64,000 nt of DNA from CAZIKF01 sp964539825 (GTDB lineage Bacteria > Muiribacteriota > UBA6191), in assembly GCA_964539825.1 (NCBI GenBank), contig CAZIKF010000006.1, positions 71,201-135,200 of the forward strand, read 5' to 3'. The translations under genes were made by a program, and so were the position numbers. A model generated the notes under the pieces. The model saw nothing but the letters and a program-made list of their open reading frames with translations. It made no database searches and had not been told where the DNA came from. Of this stretch, positions 26,198 through 35,168 are shown piece after piece; position 1 is the stretch's first letter, and each line of letters begins with the position of its first letter.

Positions 26198-28135
26198 TCA
26201 GCGTCCGGTGGTTGTTTGAACTTCCAGGGCAAAGTCTTCATTCAATGGTGCTGCATTTTTAGCCCTGAGGCGTCTGATATCCCCCCGCGATAATCCAAAT
26301 TCCAATGCTTTTCGTATGGCATTTTCAAATTGCGGAACCAGTTTAGTTTGTAGGTTGACCCAATGGGAGACTATCGCGGGATCATTAAGGTGGCAGATCA
26401 TTCCCCTTTTGGGAAGATTCTCATCAGGCGGAAGAAGGTCTACGCTCTGCTTAGCTGAATTCTCATCGAGCTTAAATACAAGTTTGGCACCCACCATATC
26501 TTCAATCAGACTCTCGTTAGATTTCAACTCCTTGAATAGTCTGTAGTTCTCATTTGCATCCCCGCAAATACTTTCAAATCGGCAAAATGGACGAGCCCTC
26601 ATGCTCAGGATGAACTGAGTATTGTGAGGAAGCTTATTGTCTTTCCTCGCCAGGTATACCGATGACAGACCTTCAGGAATATCTTTAAACAGGCTATTCG
26701 CACTACCCATGGAATTTTTAAAAAGCTTCCAATAGGCGACCTGGGCTAGATGTCCAGGAGATCCGGAAAGATCCATAGGTGTGGACTTGGCGATTTCCTC
26801 GGCTGTGGAAATTAAAGTAACCCCAGTCGACTTGAGTCCCGAATCCATATAGGAGGACAATTGAGAAATTTTGGCTTCGCCCAGAATCTCATCCTTGATT
26901 ACACTGAGCACCCTGCTCATTTCAATCACTTTGTTTCTTTGCCATTTTCTAGTCCATACAATCTTAAAAAGGGCTTGTTCCCAGGGTTCATCAAAATCAA
27001 CTTCATGGGTCTCCCTGACGATATCCAGGGCCTTGCTTACATCTTCGCTAAATCCTTCCCCTCTTGTTGCCTTAAGAGCAAAATCATCATCCCATTCAGG
27101 AAACAAAGGATTCATCATGAGAAGTTCATAAACCTTTGGAAAACTGATCTGGATACACACAAGGGATAATAGAATTGCTTTTTGAAGGGAGTCTTGCCCT
27201 TCCTGGGAAACAGATCGATGATATAAATTTATCAGGGAAATTGAATTTGCCAATCTCTTAAGGGACCTCGGATTAGACCCAATGGTGAGTCTTATGACCC
27301 TTGAGATTCCAGTTAGTCCGCTTAATTCTTCAGAATCCAAAAAGGACGTCTTCCCAAGCAGCGAATAGACATAATTGTCCAGGTCATATGCTGCCATGGG
27401 CATAGAAAAAGGCAGTTGAATGAGCTTGTCAAAAAAGGCTCGAAACTGCCATTCATTCTCGTCATTAAGCTCGCCAAATCTATCCCTCAGCCCCTTTATA
27501 ACGACCTGGTAGTCCACGGCCAGAATAAATACGCAGTTCTTGAGGGAAAAAGTATTTTTTAGAAGTTCCAGGATCTGAATCGCGACTGAGGGATCGATTC
27601 GGTCCAGGTCATCAATCATCACGACGAAGCGCCTTACCAGGTTCTTATCACTCCTGATGACGGACCCGAGGGAGTTAGAGAGCATTAATCTCAAACTCTT
27701 TACCTGGTTGGAACTTGTGAACTTGTCAGAACCAAGATCCTTTAACAGCTGGGTCGCCTTATTGGCACCCTCCCGCCCTTCTTCAAAGCTGCCAATTTCT
27801 CTGATGATCTCTGCGAGTACGGAAATCAGACACTCCTTTGGAGACTTCAGCAGAGAATGCTCCCAGGTATTGATCCAAATAGTCTTACAAAGTTCAGATC
27901 CTGTGAGTCTCTTTTCTGAAGACTGAAAACGAAATTCTGTCTCACTGATCGCTTCACAGACCATGTGAAGTAGAGAGGTTTTACCGCTTCCGCATTCGCC
28001 CTGAATCCCAATTGTCAGGGGTGTTTCACAATGAATAGCGAAATGGGCTAACGCATCTGCGTATGTGCTGGTATTGAGCGTATCCGATTGCCGAGTCTGG
28101 TTTGGTTCATCTACGGTGGAGATTAGTGAAGCCAT
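26198..28135 (-). CDS. KAP-family P-loop NTPase
   Basis: Start ATG 28135 is preferred over GTG 28156 because AAGGGAG lies just upstream of it. The 645-residue protein has Walker A GECGSGKT (about 46-53) and Walker B VVMIDDLDRID (about 180-190), followed by LELLKNTFSLKNCVFILAVDY, which is diagnostic of the KAP (Kidins220/ARMS-PifA) family. The usual KAP membrane helices inside the NTPase domain are not evident. KAP proteins in bacteria include the phage-exclusion factor PifA, so a defence role is possible, but nothing nearby confirms it. A second KAP gene is at 46059. Confidence 0.82.
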   Translation of the reverse strand: MASLISTVDEPNQTRQSDTLNTSTYADALAHFAIHCETPLTIGIQGECGSGKTSLLHMVCEAISETEFRFQSSEKRLTGSELCKTIWINTWEHSLLKSPKECLISVLAEIIREIGSFEEGREGANKATQLLKDLGSDKFTSSNQVKSLRLMLSNSLGSVIRSDKNLVRRFVVMIDDLDRIDPSVAIQILELLKNTFSLKNCVFILAVDYQVVIKGLRDRFGELNDENEWQFRAFFDKLIQLPFSMPMAAYDLDNYVYSLLGKTSFLDSEELSGLTGISRVIRLTIGSNPRSLKRLANSISLINLYHRSVSQEGQDSLQKAILLSLVCIQISFPKVYELLMMNPLFPEWDDDFALKATRGEGFSEDVSKALDIVRETHEVDFDEPWEQALFKIVWTRKWQRNKVIEMSRVLSVIKDEILGEAKISQLSSYMDSGLKSTGVTLISTAEEIAKSTPMDLSGSPGHLAQVAYWKLFKNSMGSANSLFKDIPEGLSSVYLARKDNKLPHNTQFILSMRARPFCRFESICGDANENYRLFKELKSNESLIEDMVGAKLVFKLDENSAKQSVDLLPPDENLPKRGMICHLNDPAIVSHWVNLQTKLVPQFENAIRKALEFGLSRGDIRRLRAKNAAPLNEDFALEVQTTTGR

Positions 28136-28312
28136 CTCACTCCCTTCTAGGCACACTTGTATCTGAGTTTACCCGCACCCATGTTTAGATGACAAGGAAA
28201 CTCAGGGGAAAGACGATTAACTTCGACTTCTAGCTTGACTCAGGTCCTGATTTCAAGGTGAAATCCACTATAAGAATCGACATTCACATAACATACCCAA
28301 CGGGAGTGAAAT

Positions 28313-29641
28313 ATGGCACCAAGGCGAATCATCATCATGGGAGCTGCTGGTCGAGACTTTCATAACTTTAACTGCTGTTTTCGAGACGACTCGAAATTTG
28401 AGGTTGTTGCGTTCACAGCCACGCAAATTCCGGATATCGAAGGCCGGCGCTACCCTCCTGAACTTGCTGGAAAGCTGTATCCAGAGGGCATTCCAATCGT
28501 AGAGGAGGCTCAGCTTTCCTCGCTTATCCGAAAACTGGAAGTGGATGAAGTAGTCTTTTCCTACAGCGATGTTTCCCATACCTACGTGATGAACCGCTGC
28601 TCCCTGGTCAATGCATGCGGCGCGGACTTTCGAATCCTGGGACCCGCCAAGACCTCTATAAAGTCCGATATCCCTGTTGTTTCCGTATGTGCGGTGCGTA
28701 CGGGTTGCGGTAAATCTCAAACCACGCGCTATGTTTATCAACTTTTGCGTGAAATGGGTAAGAAAGTGGTCGCGATCCGTCACCCCATGCCCTACGGAGA
28801 TCTGAATGCCCAGAGGGTCCAACGCTTTGCCACGTTGGAAGATCTTGAGGAAAATTCATGTACGATTGAGGAGATGGAGGAGTATGAGCATCATATTGCT
28901 GATGGAAATGTAGTTTATGCCGGCGTGGATTATGCGGCGATATTGAGCGAGGTAAGCAGAATAGATGCTCCCGATGTCATTCTCTTTGACGGTGGAAACA
29001 ATGATCTTCCATTTTATGACGCTGATTTGAAAATTGTCGTTGTTGATCCCTTAAGGGCTGGTCATGAAACCCGATATCACCCGGGAGAAACTAACCTCAG
29101 AATGGCTGATGTTGTAGTCATCAACAAAATGGATTCAGCCAGCTCAGAACAACTGGCAATCCTGGCTGAGAATATTCGGCAGCTTGCTCCAGAAGCACTG
29201 GTAGTAGAGGCGGATTCCTCTCTGACCCTCGATGGGGAAATTCAGGGAAAGAGCGTACTTGTGGTAGAAGATGGCCCAACCCTGACACACGGGGAAATGA
29301 CCATCGGCGCTGCTTCTGTTGCTGCCCGACGATTCGGTGCACTCGAAGTCGCTGACCCTCGCCCCCAGGCTGTTGGAAAGATTCGTGAGACCTATGAGAT
29401 TTATCCAAACATCGGCGCTGGAATTCTTCCTGCCATGGGTTACTCAGAGCAGCAGAGAAAAGACCTTGAGACCACCATCAATACTACAAAAGCAGACCTC
29501 GTACTAAGCGGAACACCTATCGATCTCGGAAGAATTGTGAATTCCAATAAACCCATTGTGCGGGTTCGCTATGACCTCAATCCTCATAAGAGTTCTGCTG
29601 AAATTCTGCCCAGGGCTCTGAAAACCATACTCTTTTCTTGA
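28313..29641 (+). CDS. COG2403-type GTPase (cyclic 2,3-diphosphoglycerate synthetase-like)
   Basis: The 442-residue protein starts RRIIIMGAAGRDFHNFN. The nucleotide-binding loop is VVSVCAVRTGCGKSQTTRYV, and VIFDGGNNDLPFY and VVINKMDSA follow as Walker B-like and NKxD elements. The layout matches COG2403, which includes archaeal cyclic 2,3-diphosphoglycerate synthetase; bacterial members usually sit with arginine or citrulline catabolism genes. The CtlX gene follows 17 nt later, in line with that linkage. The true substrate in bacteria is unsettled. Confidence 0.78.
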   Translation: MAPRRIIIMGAAGRDFHNFNCCFRDDSKFEVVAFTATQIPDIEGRRYPPELAGKLYPEGIPIVEEAQLSSLIRKLEVDEVVFSYSDVSHTYVMNRCSLVNACGADFRILGPAKTSIKSDIPVVSVCAVRTGCGKSQTTRYVYQLLREMGKKVVAIRHPMPYGDLNAQRVQRFATLEDLEENSCTIEEMEEYEHHIADGNVVYAGVDYAAILSEVSRIDAPDVILFDGGNNDLPFYDADLKIVVVDPLRAGHETRYHPGETNLRMADVVVINKMDSASSEQLAILAENIRQLAPEALVVEADSSLTLDGEIQGKSVLVVEDGPTLTHGEMTIGAASVAARRFGALEVADPRPQAVGKIRETYEIYPNIGAGILPAMGYSEQQRKDLETTINTTKADLVLSGTPIDLGRIVNSNKPIVRVRYDLNPHKSSAEILPRALKTILFS

Positions 29642-29658
29642 ATTAGCCAGGTACTGTT

Positions 29659-30615
29659 ATGGGCAGCATACAGAGTACAGATACCGTTCTCATGGTTCCC
29701 CCCAGTGATTTCGGATTCAATGAGCAGACCGCCCTCGATAACGAATTTCAAACCCGCTCCACTCTAAGCTCCACGGAGATTAATCGCAGGGCAAATCAAG
29801 AGTTTCAGGAAATGGTACGGACACTGCGCCGCGCGGGCGTTCGAGTTCTGATCCTGGACAAGCCGCCTGCAAAGGAAGTCCATACTCCTGACGCTGTCTT
29901 TCCTAATAACTGGTTTTCCACGGAAGTGAATGGAGCTGTGCTTATCTACCCGATGGCCGTCGAGAATCGAAGATCGGAAATACGGCCCGCTGATCTGCGC
30001 TTCGTTCTTGAGAATAATGGATTTCAGGTAGGGGAAATCATAAAAGTTGGAAAAAATGACGGACTTGAGGGTTTCTTGGAGGGTACTGGGAGCCTTGTGA
30101 TTGACCACATCGGTAGAAAAATATACGCTGCTGGATCCAAAAGATGTCATCCCAGCCAATTTCAGAATTTTCTGAAATCTCGGTCCTACGATGGAGTTTT
30201 CTTTGAGACCCGAAGCACCTCGAACAATCCAATTTATCATACCAATGTGATCATGAGTATTGGCACTCATTTCGCTGTAATCTGTGACCAATGTATTCCA
30301 GATTCCACCCAACGAGAAGAAGTATTGGACTCCCTTCATTCAAGAGAAATCATTAAGATTTCCACACAGCAGATGGAACAGTCCTATTGCGGTAATATAC
30401 TGGAGCTGAAGACCCTCAGGGGTAATCCTGTAATTCTAATGTCTCGAAGAGCACGTGAAGGCTACAATGAGTCCCAGCTTGGACAACTTAAAGGTCATGG
30501 CGAAATTCTTGAGGTGGATATACCCACGATTGAGCAGGTAGGAGGAGGGAGTTCAAGGTGTATGGTAGCAGAGATTTTTTTAAGGAGAGGACTAAGCAAT
30601 GAAGGAAATTCTTGA
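29659..30615 (+). CDS. ctlX: CtlX-like citrulline hydrolase / amidinotransferase family enzyme
   Basis: The 318-residue protein shows the guanidino-group-modifying enzyme fold: VLMVPPSDFGFNEQT, then PDAVFPNNWFST (substrate Asp and neighbouring residues), LEGTGSLVID (EGxG motif), the His region NPIYHTNVIMS and the C-terminal nucleophile C301 in GGGSSRCMVAEIF. This set defines the CtlX group, named for hydrolysis of citrulline to ornithine. It overlaps the pirin gene by 17 nt. Activity on a related ureido or guanidino compound is possible. Confidence 0.85.
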   Translation: MGSIQSTDTVLMVPPSDFGFNEQTALDNEFQTRSTLSSTEINRRANQEFQEMVRTLRRAGVRVLILDKPPAKEVHTPDAVFPNNWFSTEVNGAVLIYPMAVENRRSEIRPADLRFVLENNGFQVGEIIKVGKNDGLEGFLEGTGSLVIDHIGRKIYAAGSKRCHPSQFQNFLKSRSYDGVFFETRSTSNNPIYHTNVIMSIGTHFAVICDQCIPDSTQREEVLDSLHSREIIKISTQQMEQSYCGNILELKTLRGNPVILMSRRAREGYNESQLGQLKGHGEILEVDIPTIEQVGGGSSRCMVAEIFLRRGLSNEGNS

Positions 30616-31465
30616 GATTAGAGACCATGTTGAGACCCACTGGGTCGGTGATGGCTTTCCTGTAAGAACTTACTTTTCCTACCAGAAAGATAATGAACTC
30701 TGTTCTCCATTTCTGCTGCTTGATTATGCCGGACCTCATGAGTTTACTCCCACAGATAAACGGCGTGGAGTAGGAGAACATCCCCATCGCGGTTTCGAGA
30801 CTGTGTCTATCATCTACCAGGGGGAGCTGGAACACCGAGATTCCGGAGGAAAAAATGAGGGAATTCTTCGGGCTGGTGATGTGCAATGGATGACGGCTGG
30901 TTGTGGAGTTGTACACGAAGAATTTCACTCCCAGGATTTCTCTGCTAAGGGAGGAACCCTTGAAATGGTCCAATTATGGATTAATCTTCCCGCATCAAAG
31001 AAGATGTCCTCACCGCGATACCAGGAGATCAGTTCCAAGCATATCCCAGAGGTTGGCATTGATTCGGGATCAATCCGGGTGATAGCTGGTGAATTTGAAG
31101 GCATTAAGGGACCTGCGGAGACATTTACCAGGCTGCATCTATGGGATCTTAGCCTCTCCAAAGGCTCTTTAGAACTAAGTCTGCGCGATGGAAATTCTTC
31201 CATTCTTCTCATACTTCGAGGTAGAGCTCTTTTGAATGGAAAGGAGATTCTGAATCCTGGGGAACTCGCTATCTTGGATCATAAAAAGGCAGGAGTAATC
31301 CTGGAGGTGGAAGAGAGCCTCAAAGCCCTTGTCCTTAGCGGAGAGCCTATTGAGGAACCAGTAGTTGGTTATGGACCGTTTGTGATGAGTACCGAACAGG
31401 AAATTTTTCAAGCGGTACAGGATTATAGAAATGGTCGCATGGGAAAGTTAGAAAGCAAGAAATGA
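30599..31465 (+). CDS. Pirin family protein
   Basis: The 288-residue protein is a bicupin. The metal ligands of pirin are visible: HPHRGFETVSIIYQGELEHRDS with the HxH pair, and GCGVVHEEFH with His and Glu. It follows CtlX with a 17-nt overlap in the same operon. Pirins bind Fe and may act as quercetin dioxygenases or as redox-sensitive partners; neither can be read from the sequence. The stop is only 4 nt from the stop of the convergent transposase gene. Confidence 0.88.
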   Translation: MKEILEIRDHVETHWVGDGFPVRTYFSYQKDNELCSPFLLLDYAGPHEFTPTDKRRGVGEHPHRGFETVSIIYQGELEHRDSGGKNEGILRAGDVQWMTAGCGVVHEEFHSQDFSAKGGTLEMVQLWINLPASKKMSSPRYQEISSKHIPEVGIDSGSIRVIAGEFEGIKGPAETFTRLHLWDLSLSKGSLELSLRDGNSSILLILRGRALLNGKEILNPGELAILDHKKAGVILEVEESLKALVLSGEPIEEPVVGYGPFVMSTEQEIFQAVQDYRNGRMGKLESKK

Positions 31466-31469
31466 TCAA

Positions 31470-32390
31470 TCATCCCCTGGTCTTCTCAAACTTTTCCAGG
31501 GAGTATCGGGAATACACGGGTTCCAGGTCTCGGAGATTTTCCGGCAGTTGATCTTCTTCGCCATCAGGAATTAGATGCCAGGGGGACGATTCACAAATTC
31601 CTTTTTTTCTTAAGATCCCGTCATGGATTTGATCCCCTCTATAGACTTCCTCCGGTGTATGGGAATGGTTCATGGATTCTGGCCTGCTCTGGTTATAAAA
31701 AGCCACCCAGTCCTCCACTATCTTAAGTAGGGAGTTCTCAGAACTCTCTTCCTTTGCCTCGATCCTTGAATCCTTTATGGATCGCCAGAATTTTTCTATC
31801 AGAACTGAACCCTTGACCTTCTTGTTTTGATCAATCGAAATTTTGATTCTCTTCTTTTCCAGATTGCCAAGGAATAGTTCCGTCGTGCACAAGGACTCCT
31901 CATAAGCGTGGAAAATTTCCGGGCTTCCATAATGGGTGAGAGCTTTATTTAGAGCCTGGACATAAAACATGGGTTCAATACGATACGAATGCTCCCAGGA
32001 GAGGATTTTCTTTGAGTAACAGTCGCGTATAGCTACCACATAGATCCAGCCTCCCTTTAGGCGGATGTGGGTTATATCAGAAGTCCAAACCTGGTTGGGA
32101 TGATCAAGGGCGATTCCCTCAACGAGATCGGAATACTTCCTTGTAATCCATTTTGACCCTCCTGAAATCTGCCTTGGTTTGATCGAATGTAATCCCAATT
32201 CACTCATGATGCGTCTGACCCTTTTGTGATTGATGATCAGTCCGTGCTCTTCGCGAATCAGTTCCGTGACTCGACGATAGCCGAGGTAAGGCGCATGTTC
32301 AAAAATCTCCATGACCAATTCCACGAGCTGCTCATTGAGATCACTCATCTGGCGAGGTTTATATAGGATGGATGAGCGATTGACTTCCAA
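31470..32390 (-). CDS. IS3-family transposase OrfB, catalytic residue lost
   Basis: The 306-residue frame (TTG start, but normally made by frameshift from orfA) has the HTH_21 region ILYKPRQMSDLNEQLVEL and an rve integrase core. The first catalytic Asp is present in VWTSDITHIRL and the Glu in LIEKFWRSIKD. The segment usually HSDxGxQYTS is HAYEESLCTTELF, so the second Asp is replaced by Tyr and the Gly is gone. The open frame continues upstream of 32390 (LIELDHPDLSVRKQCRFL), as expected of the OrfAB fusion. The transposase should be inactive. Confidence 0.8.
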   Translation of the reverse strand: MEVNRSSILYKPRQMSDLNEQLVELVMEIFEHAPYLGYRRVTELIREEHGLIINHKRVRRIMSELGLHSIKPRQISGGSKWITRKYSDLVEGIALDHPNQVWTSDITHIRLKGGWIYVVAIRDCYSKKILSWEHSYRIEPMFYVQALNKALTHYGSPEIFHAYEESLCTTELFLGNLEKKRIKISIDQNKKVKGSVLIEKFWRSIKDSRIEAKEESSENSLLKIVEDWVAFYNQSRPESMNHSHTPEEVYRGDQIHDGILRKKGICESSPWHLIPDGEEDQLPENLRDLEPVYSRYSLEKFEKTRG

Positions 32391-32428
32391 GAATCGACAT
32401 TGTTTGCGAACAGATAGATCTGGATGAT

Positions 32429-32746
32429 CTAATTCAATGAGCTTTTTTCGCTCTTTGTGAGAAAGGGATCGAGTTTTTTTTTTAGAAACTCATTTTCTTC
32501 TTCTAGACGAGCCAATTTCCTGGTGGTCGCGGAAGTTGATTTTTTTTGCTCGGCATTTTCATCAGAATTCTCTGGGGAAAACAAGAGAGGGGCATTTTCT
32601 AAGAGTTGAGCCTTCCACGAACGGATCAGATTTCTATGAAGGCTGTGTTCCTCCGACAACTCAGCTATCGAGGCGCCAGACTTTAAGGATTCTAATGCTA
32701 CTTTCGCTTTAAAAAGGGAATCGAACCTACGTCTTCTCTTAGTCAT
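32429..32746 (-). CDS. IS3-family transposase OrfA
   Basis: The 105-residue protein starts MTKRRRRFDSLFKAKVALESLKSG, has the HTH_Tnp_1 motif (ASIAELSEEHSLHRNLIRSWKAQL) and ends with a leucine-zipper-like helix (ARLEEENEFLKKKL). It binds the element ends and, through frameshifting, supplies the N-terminus of OrfAB. Confidence 0.85.
   Translation of the reverse strand: MTKRRRRFDSLFKAKVALESLKSGASIAELSEEHSLHRNLIRSWKAQLLENAPLLFSPENSDENAEQKKSTSATTRKLARLEEENEFLKKKLDPFLTKSEKSSLN
32474..32483 (-). promoter_or_regulatory. A10 slippery run for -1 frameshifting between orfA and orfB
   Basis: The minus strand reads CTA followed by nine further A (T10 on the plus strand). OrfA reads FLKKKL across it; slipping back one base continues as TRSLSHKERKK into the orfB frame. 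This is the standard IS3 recoding layout. Confidence 0.7.
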
Positions 32747-32938
32747 CTTTCCCGAAGTACTCCCTCACACGGCCCGGCTCCCAGAGCTGTATAAAAATCG
32801 ACCGGGTTTTCTTACCCGTCTGACCTTTAGTTTACAAGAATGCTTGTTTTCAATCAAGAAACTTTGTTGATAGGCCCAGAGGAAAATGAAATAAAAGGAG
32901 GGAGTTTCGCACAGCTAAAGAATAGTGGTCGTAAAAAT

Positions 32939-33922
32939 TCAAGCTCTGGTCTGGCGGCGAAGTCGTTCGCTCAGGGCTTGCTGACTAATTCCTAGAAACT
33001 TTGCGGCACGTGTCTGATTGCCATCAGATCGCTTCATGGCCTCATCTATGAGTGCTTTTGTTACCTGGGAAATGGTAGGCAGATCTTTGGAAGAGAAGGT
33101 TATTAACTTTGATTTATCCAATGCTGCCGAATCTTTCTTGGCTGAATTTTGCTGGATCCAATGCTGGATCGATTTTGAAATCGAACGCCCTTCTTTAGAT
33201 TGAGCAACACAGTGGTAGATCATGGCCCTCAATTCAGAGAGGTTTCCAGGGAAAGAATATTTAGCGCATTCTTTCCTGAACTCAGTAGGAATAGAAATTG
33301 GATCAATCCTGTTTTCCTCATATGCTACCTGGAAGAAAAAATTTGAAAGCCTTCCCAGGTCCCCCATCCGATCTCTGTGAGGATGAAGGTGAATGTGGTA
33401 GGGCGAGATTCCACACAAAAAGTCATGCGGCACATTTTTATGATTCATGAGCTCATCTAAGGATAAGGTACTGAGGAAGACCAGCCTCAGATCAAATCCC
33501 ATCCATGTGGAGCAGCTATAAGAAAAGGAGGGATCCAGGAAATTAGCCAGGGCACTAAGTTGGTTTTTAGCTAAAGTCTCAAAATCCGGGATGATCAGGA
33601 AAGCGGGACAATCCTCCTCACAGTCATGTTTGTCCAGGTATTTACGTATTTCCTGGATTAATAAACCTGATGCTACACTTCCTTCTGGAGAGATGAGGGC
33701 ATAGGGAAGAATACAACAGGCCTTCTTCACACCCATCAAACTGCGGCACAAAAAGGTTTTGCCGGTTCCCGTCTCGCCAGTTATCAAAAAGCAATTCCTT
33801 TCTTCAAAGTGATCCTTGAAACTTCCTATGGATCGGAGCAGCTCATCGTTATCAGTGCAGAAAACACTAGAGAGATTAAGCTTAGAGGTATTGCTTTGGT
33901 ACTTAACTGGCTGTGGCATCAC
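32939..33922 (-). CDS. Sigma-54-activator-like AAA+ protein without GAFTGA, Fis-type HTH
   Basis: The 327-residue protein has Walker A LITGETGTGKTFLC (about 45-55), a Walker B-like FLIIPDFETL and a C-terminal Fis-type helix-turn-helix (DEAMKRSDGNQTRAAKFLGISQQALSERLRR). The GAFTGA loop that touches sigma-54 is absent; the equivalent region reads EGSVASGLLIQEI. It has no receiver or GAF domain. It may be a repressor-type or sigma-70-acting relative such as TyrR, or a decayed activator. It is therefore not a good candidate for activating the two sigma-54 promoters in the window. Confidence 0.75.
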   Translation of the reverse strand: MMPQPVKYQSNTSKLNLSSVFCTDNDELLRSIGSFKDHFEERNCFLITGETGTGKTFLCRSLMGVKKACCILPYALISPEGSVASGLLIQEIRKYLDKHDCEEDCPAFLIIPDFETLAKNQLSALANFLDPSFSYSCSTWMGFDLRLVFLSTLSLDELMNHKNVPHDFLCGISPYHIHLHPHRDRMGDLGRLSNFFFQVAYEENRIDPISIPTEFRKECAKYSFPGNLSELRAMIYHCVAQSKEGRSISKSIQHWIQQNSAKKDSAALDKSKLITFSSKDLPTISQVTKALIDEAMKRSDGNQTRAAKFLGISQQALSERLRRQTRA

Positions 33923-34043
33923 TCACTTCTACTTTTGGTCAAGAATAAACCAGACTGACCCTGGACGCAAGACCAATTGAATGGGAATAGAGAGTGCTAA
34001 GGCTTCAATTTTCAGTACCCTTTACAAGGCACAAGGAATCAAA

Positions 34044-35072
34044 CTAAAACTGAATGGATCGAAGTTTCGCGTTCAGAGGGTACTTCACTCCACTTTGGAT
34101 TTTGGAAATCCGGGCGCGCAGACTGTTAAAGTAAGCATGCAGACTATGGGCAGCCGTGAAGTTTCCCCCATCAATAAAACTATAGTAAAGGCTTGTGGAA
34201 TTGGTAAGGTCACGGGTAGAAGGCTGTGATCTGGCTGAACTGGACGGCCCGCCAAACCTGTACTGAAATCCTATTTTGATCTGGCGATCCTCTGGTGCCC
34301 TATCCCACTCTTCTTGAAGATAACGGGGATAATAGCGATTAGCCTTCAATAGAATTTCACGACCAAAGTGAGCGTAATTAAAAGGCGGGAGCATATTAAC
34401 CACATCCCCTTCAATCACTACCCTCGATAGATTCAGTGATTGAAGTTCTTTCGCTCCATCATTGTCTGTCACTCTTGGCTGGGCATAGTTGATCACTTCG
34501 ACATCGTAGTCCTGGTTGTCCAGGTAGGCACCAATAATGGTAGCAATCGCAGCTCCCATGGAATGGCCGGTCAGAATAATCTCGTACTCTTTCTCAAGGA
34601 AAGGAAGAATCTGCTCATGAATATCTTGACTCATGCTGAGAAAACCAGTGTGAATCTTATGTTGAAACCAGGAATTTTCCTTCATCCAGAACTGAAGGTT
34701 CATGGCCCAATTCTTGAGATTAGCGGTTCCCCGGATTGAGATGATGATTCTTCGTTTGTCATCATTCTTGTGCACAAAAAACTTTGAATTGGTTTTCTTG
34801 GTCACAGATACAAAAGCACCTGGAAACTCAGCTAAAATTTGCTCCCGGTCTTTACGAACCAGAAAGGCTACTCGGGAGAAATAGATATATCTCAACAGGT
34901 CTTTGACCTCACGTCGGGACCTATCCTCCGCAGGGGAACTTCCTTGTTCTGAGTCATCTAAGTAATCCTCGATCAGATCTTCATAGAGATCGGGAGACAA
35001 GGACTCCTGAGCAGGGTATGACAGCAGGAAAATGCAAAGGAAAAGAAGTATAGCAAAGCGATCAAGCATCAT
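34044..35072 (-). CDS. Exported class 3 (fungal-type) lipase
   Basis: The 342-residue protein has a signal peptide (about 1-21, FAILLFLCIFLLSYPA-QE). The alpha/beta-hydrolase core has IISIRGTANLKNW (oxyanion side) and EIILTGHSMGAAIAT with nucleophile S171. Candidate acid and base are in VVIEGDVVNMLPPF and FTAAHSLHAYF. This matches Lipase_3 (PF01764). It should hydrolyse acylglycerols or phospholipids in the periplasm or medium. It diverges from the HipA-like gene. Confidence 0.85.
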   Translation of the reverse strand: MMLDRFAILLFLCIFLLSYPAQESLSPDLYEDLIEDYLDDSEQGSSPAEDRSRREVKDLLRYIYFSRVAFLVRKDREQILAEFPGAFVSVTKKTNSKFFVHKNDDKRRIIISIRGTANLKNWAMNLQFWMKENSWFQHKIHTGFLSMSQDIHEQILPFLEKEYEIILTGHSMGAAIATIIGAYLDNQDYDVEVINYAQPRVTDNDGAKELQSLNLSRVVIEGDVVNMLPPFNYAHFGREILLKANRYYPRYLQEEWDRAPEDRQIKIGFQYRFGGPSSSARSQPSTRDLTNSTSLYYSFIDGGNFTAAHSLHAYFNSLRARISKIQSGVKYPLNAKLRSIQF

Positions 35073-35168
35073 TCATCCTACGAAAAACCGCGAAGATAGT
35101 TGGAATAAACCCGACAAAAAGCTGCAAAGTTTCATCCTGGTCCTCATCCAACCGATGAAAAGAACAAG

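Larger units (their letters stand above)
31470..32746 (-). mobile_element. Decayed IS3-family insertion sequence
   Basis: Two overlapping-frame transposase genes in the IS3 order (orfA, then orfB in the -1 frame) fill this stretch. The element looks dead: the second DDE Asp is missing in orfB, and only 4 nt separate the orfB stop from the pirin stop, leaving no room for a terminal repeat outside the gene. On the right side (32747-32938) I could not find a matching terminal inverted repeat or target duplication. Confidence 0.7.

Noticed and set aside
32939..33922. Activator for the two sigma-54 promoters.
   Set aside because: The GAFTGA loop needed to contact sigma-54 is missing, and the gene is over 16 kb away.
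33981..34229. Plus-strand frame of 82 codons between the activator-like gene and the lipase.
   Set aside because: It is mostly antisense to the lipase C-terminus and has no family resemblance.
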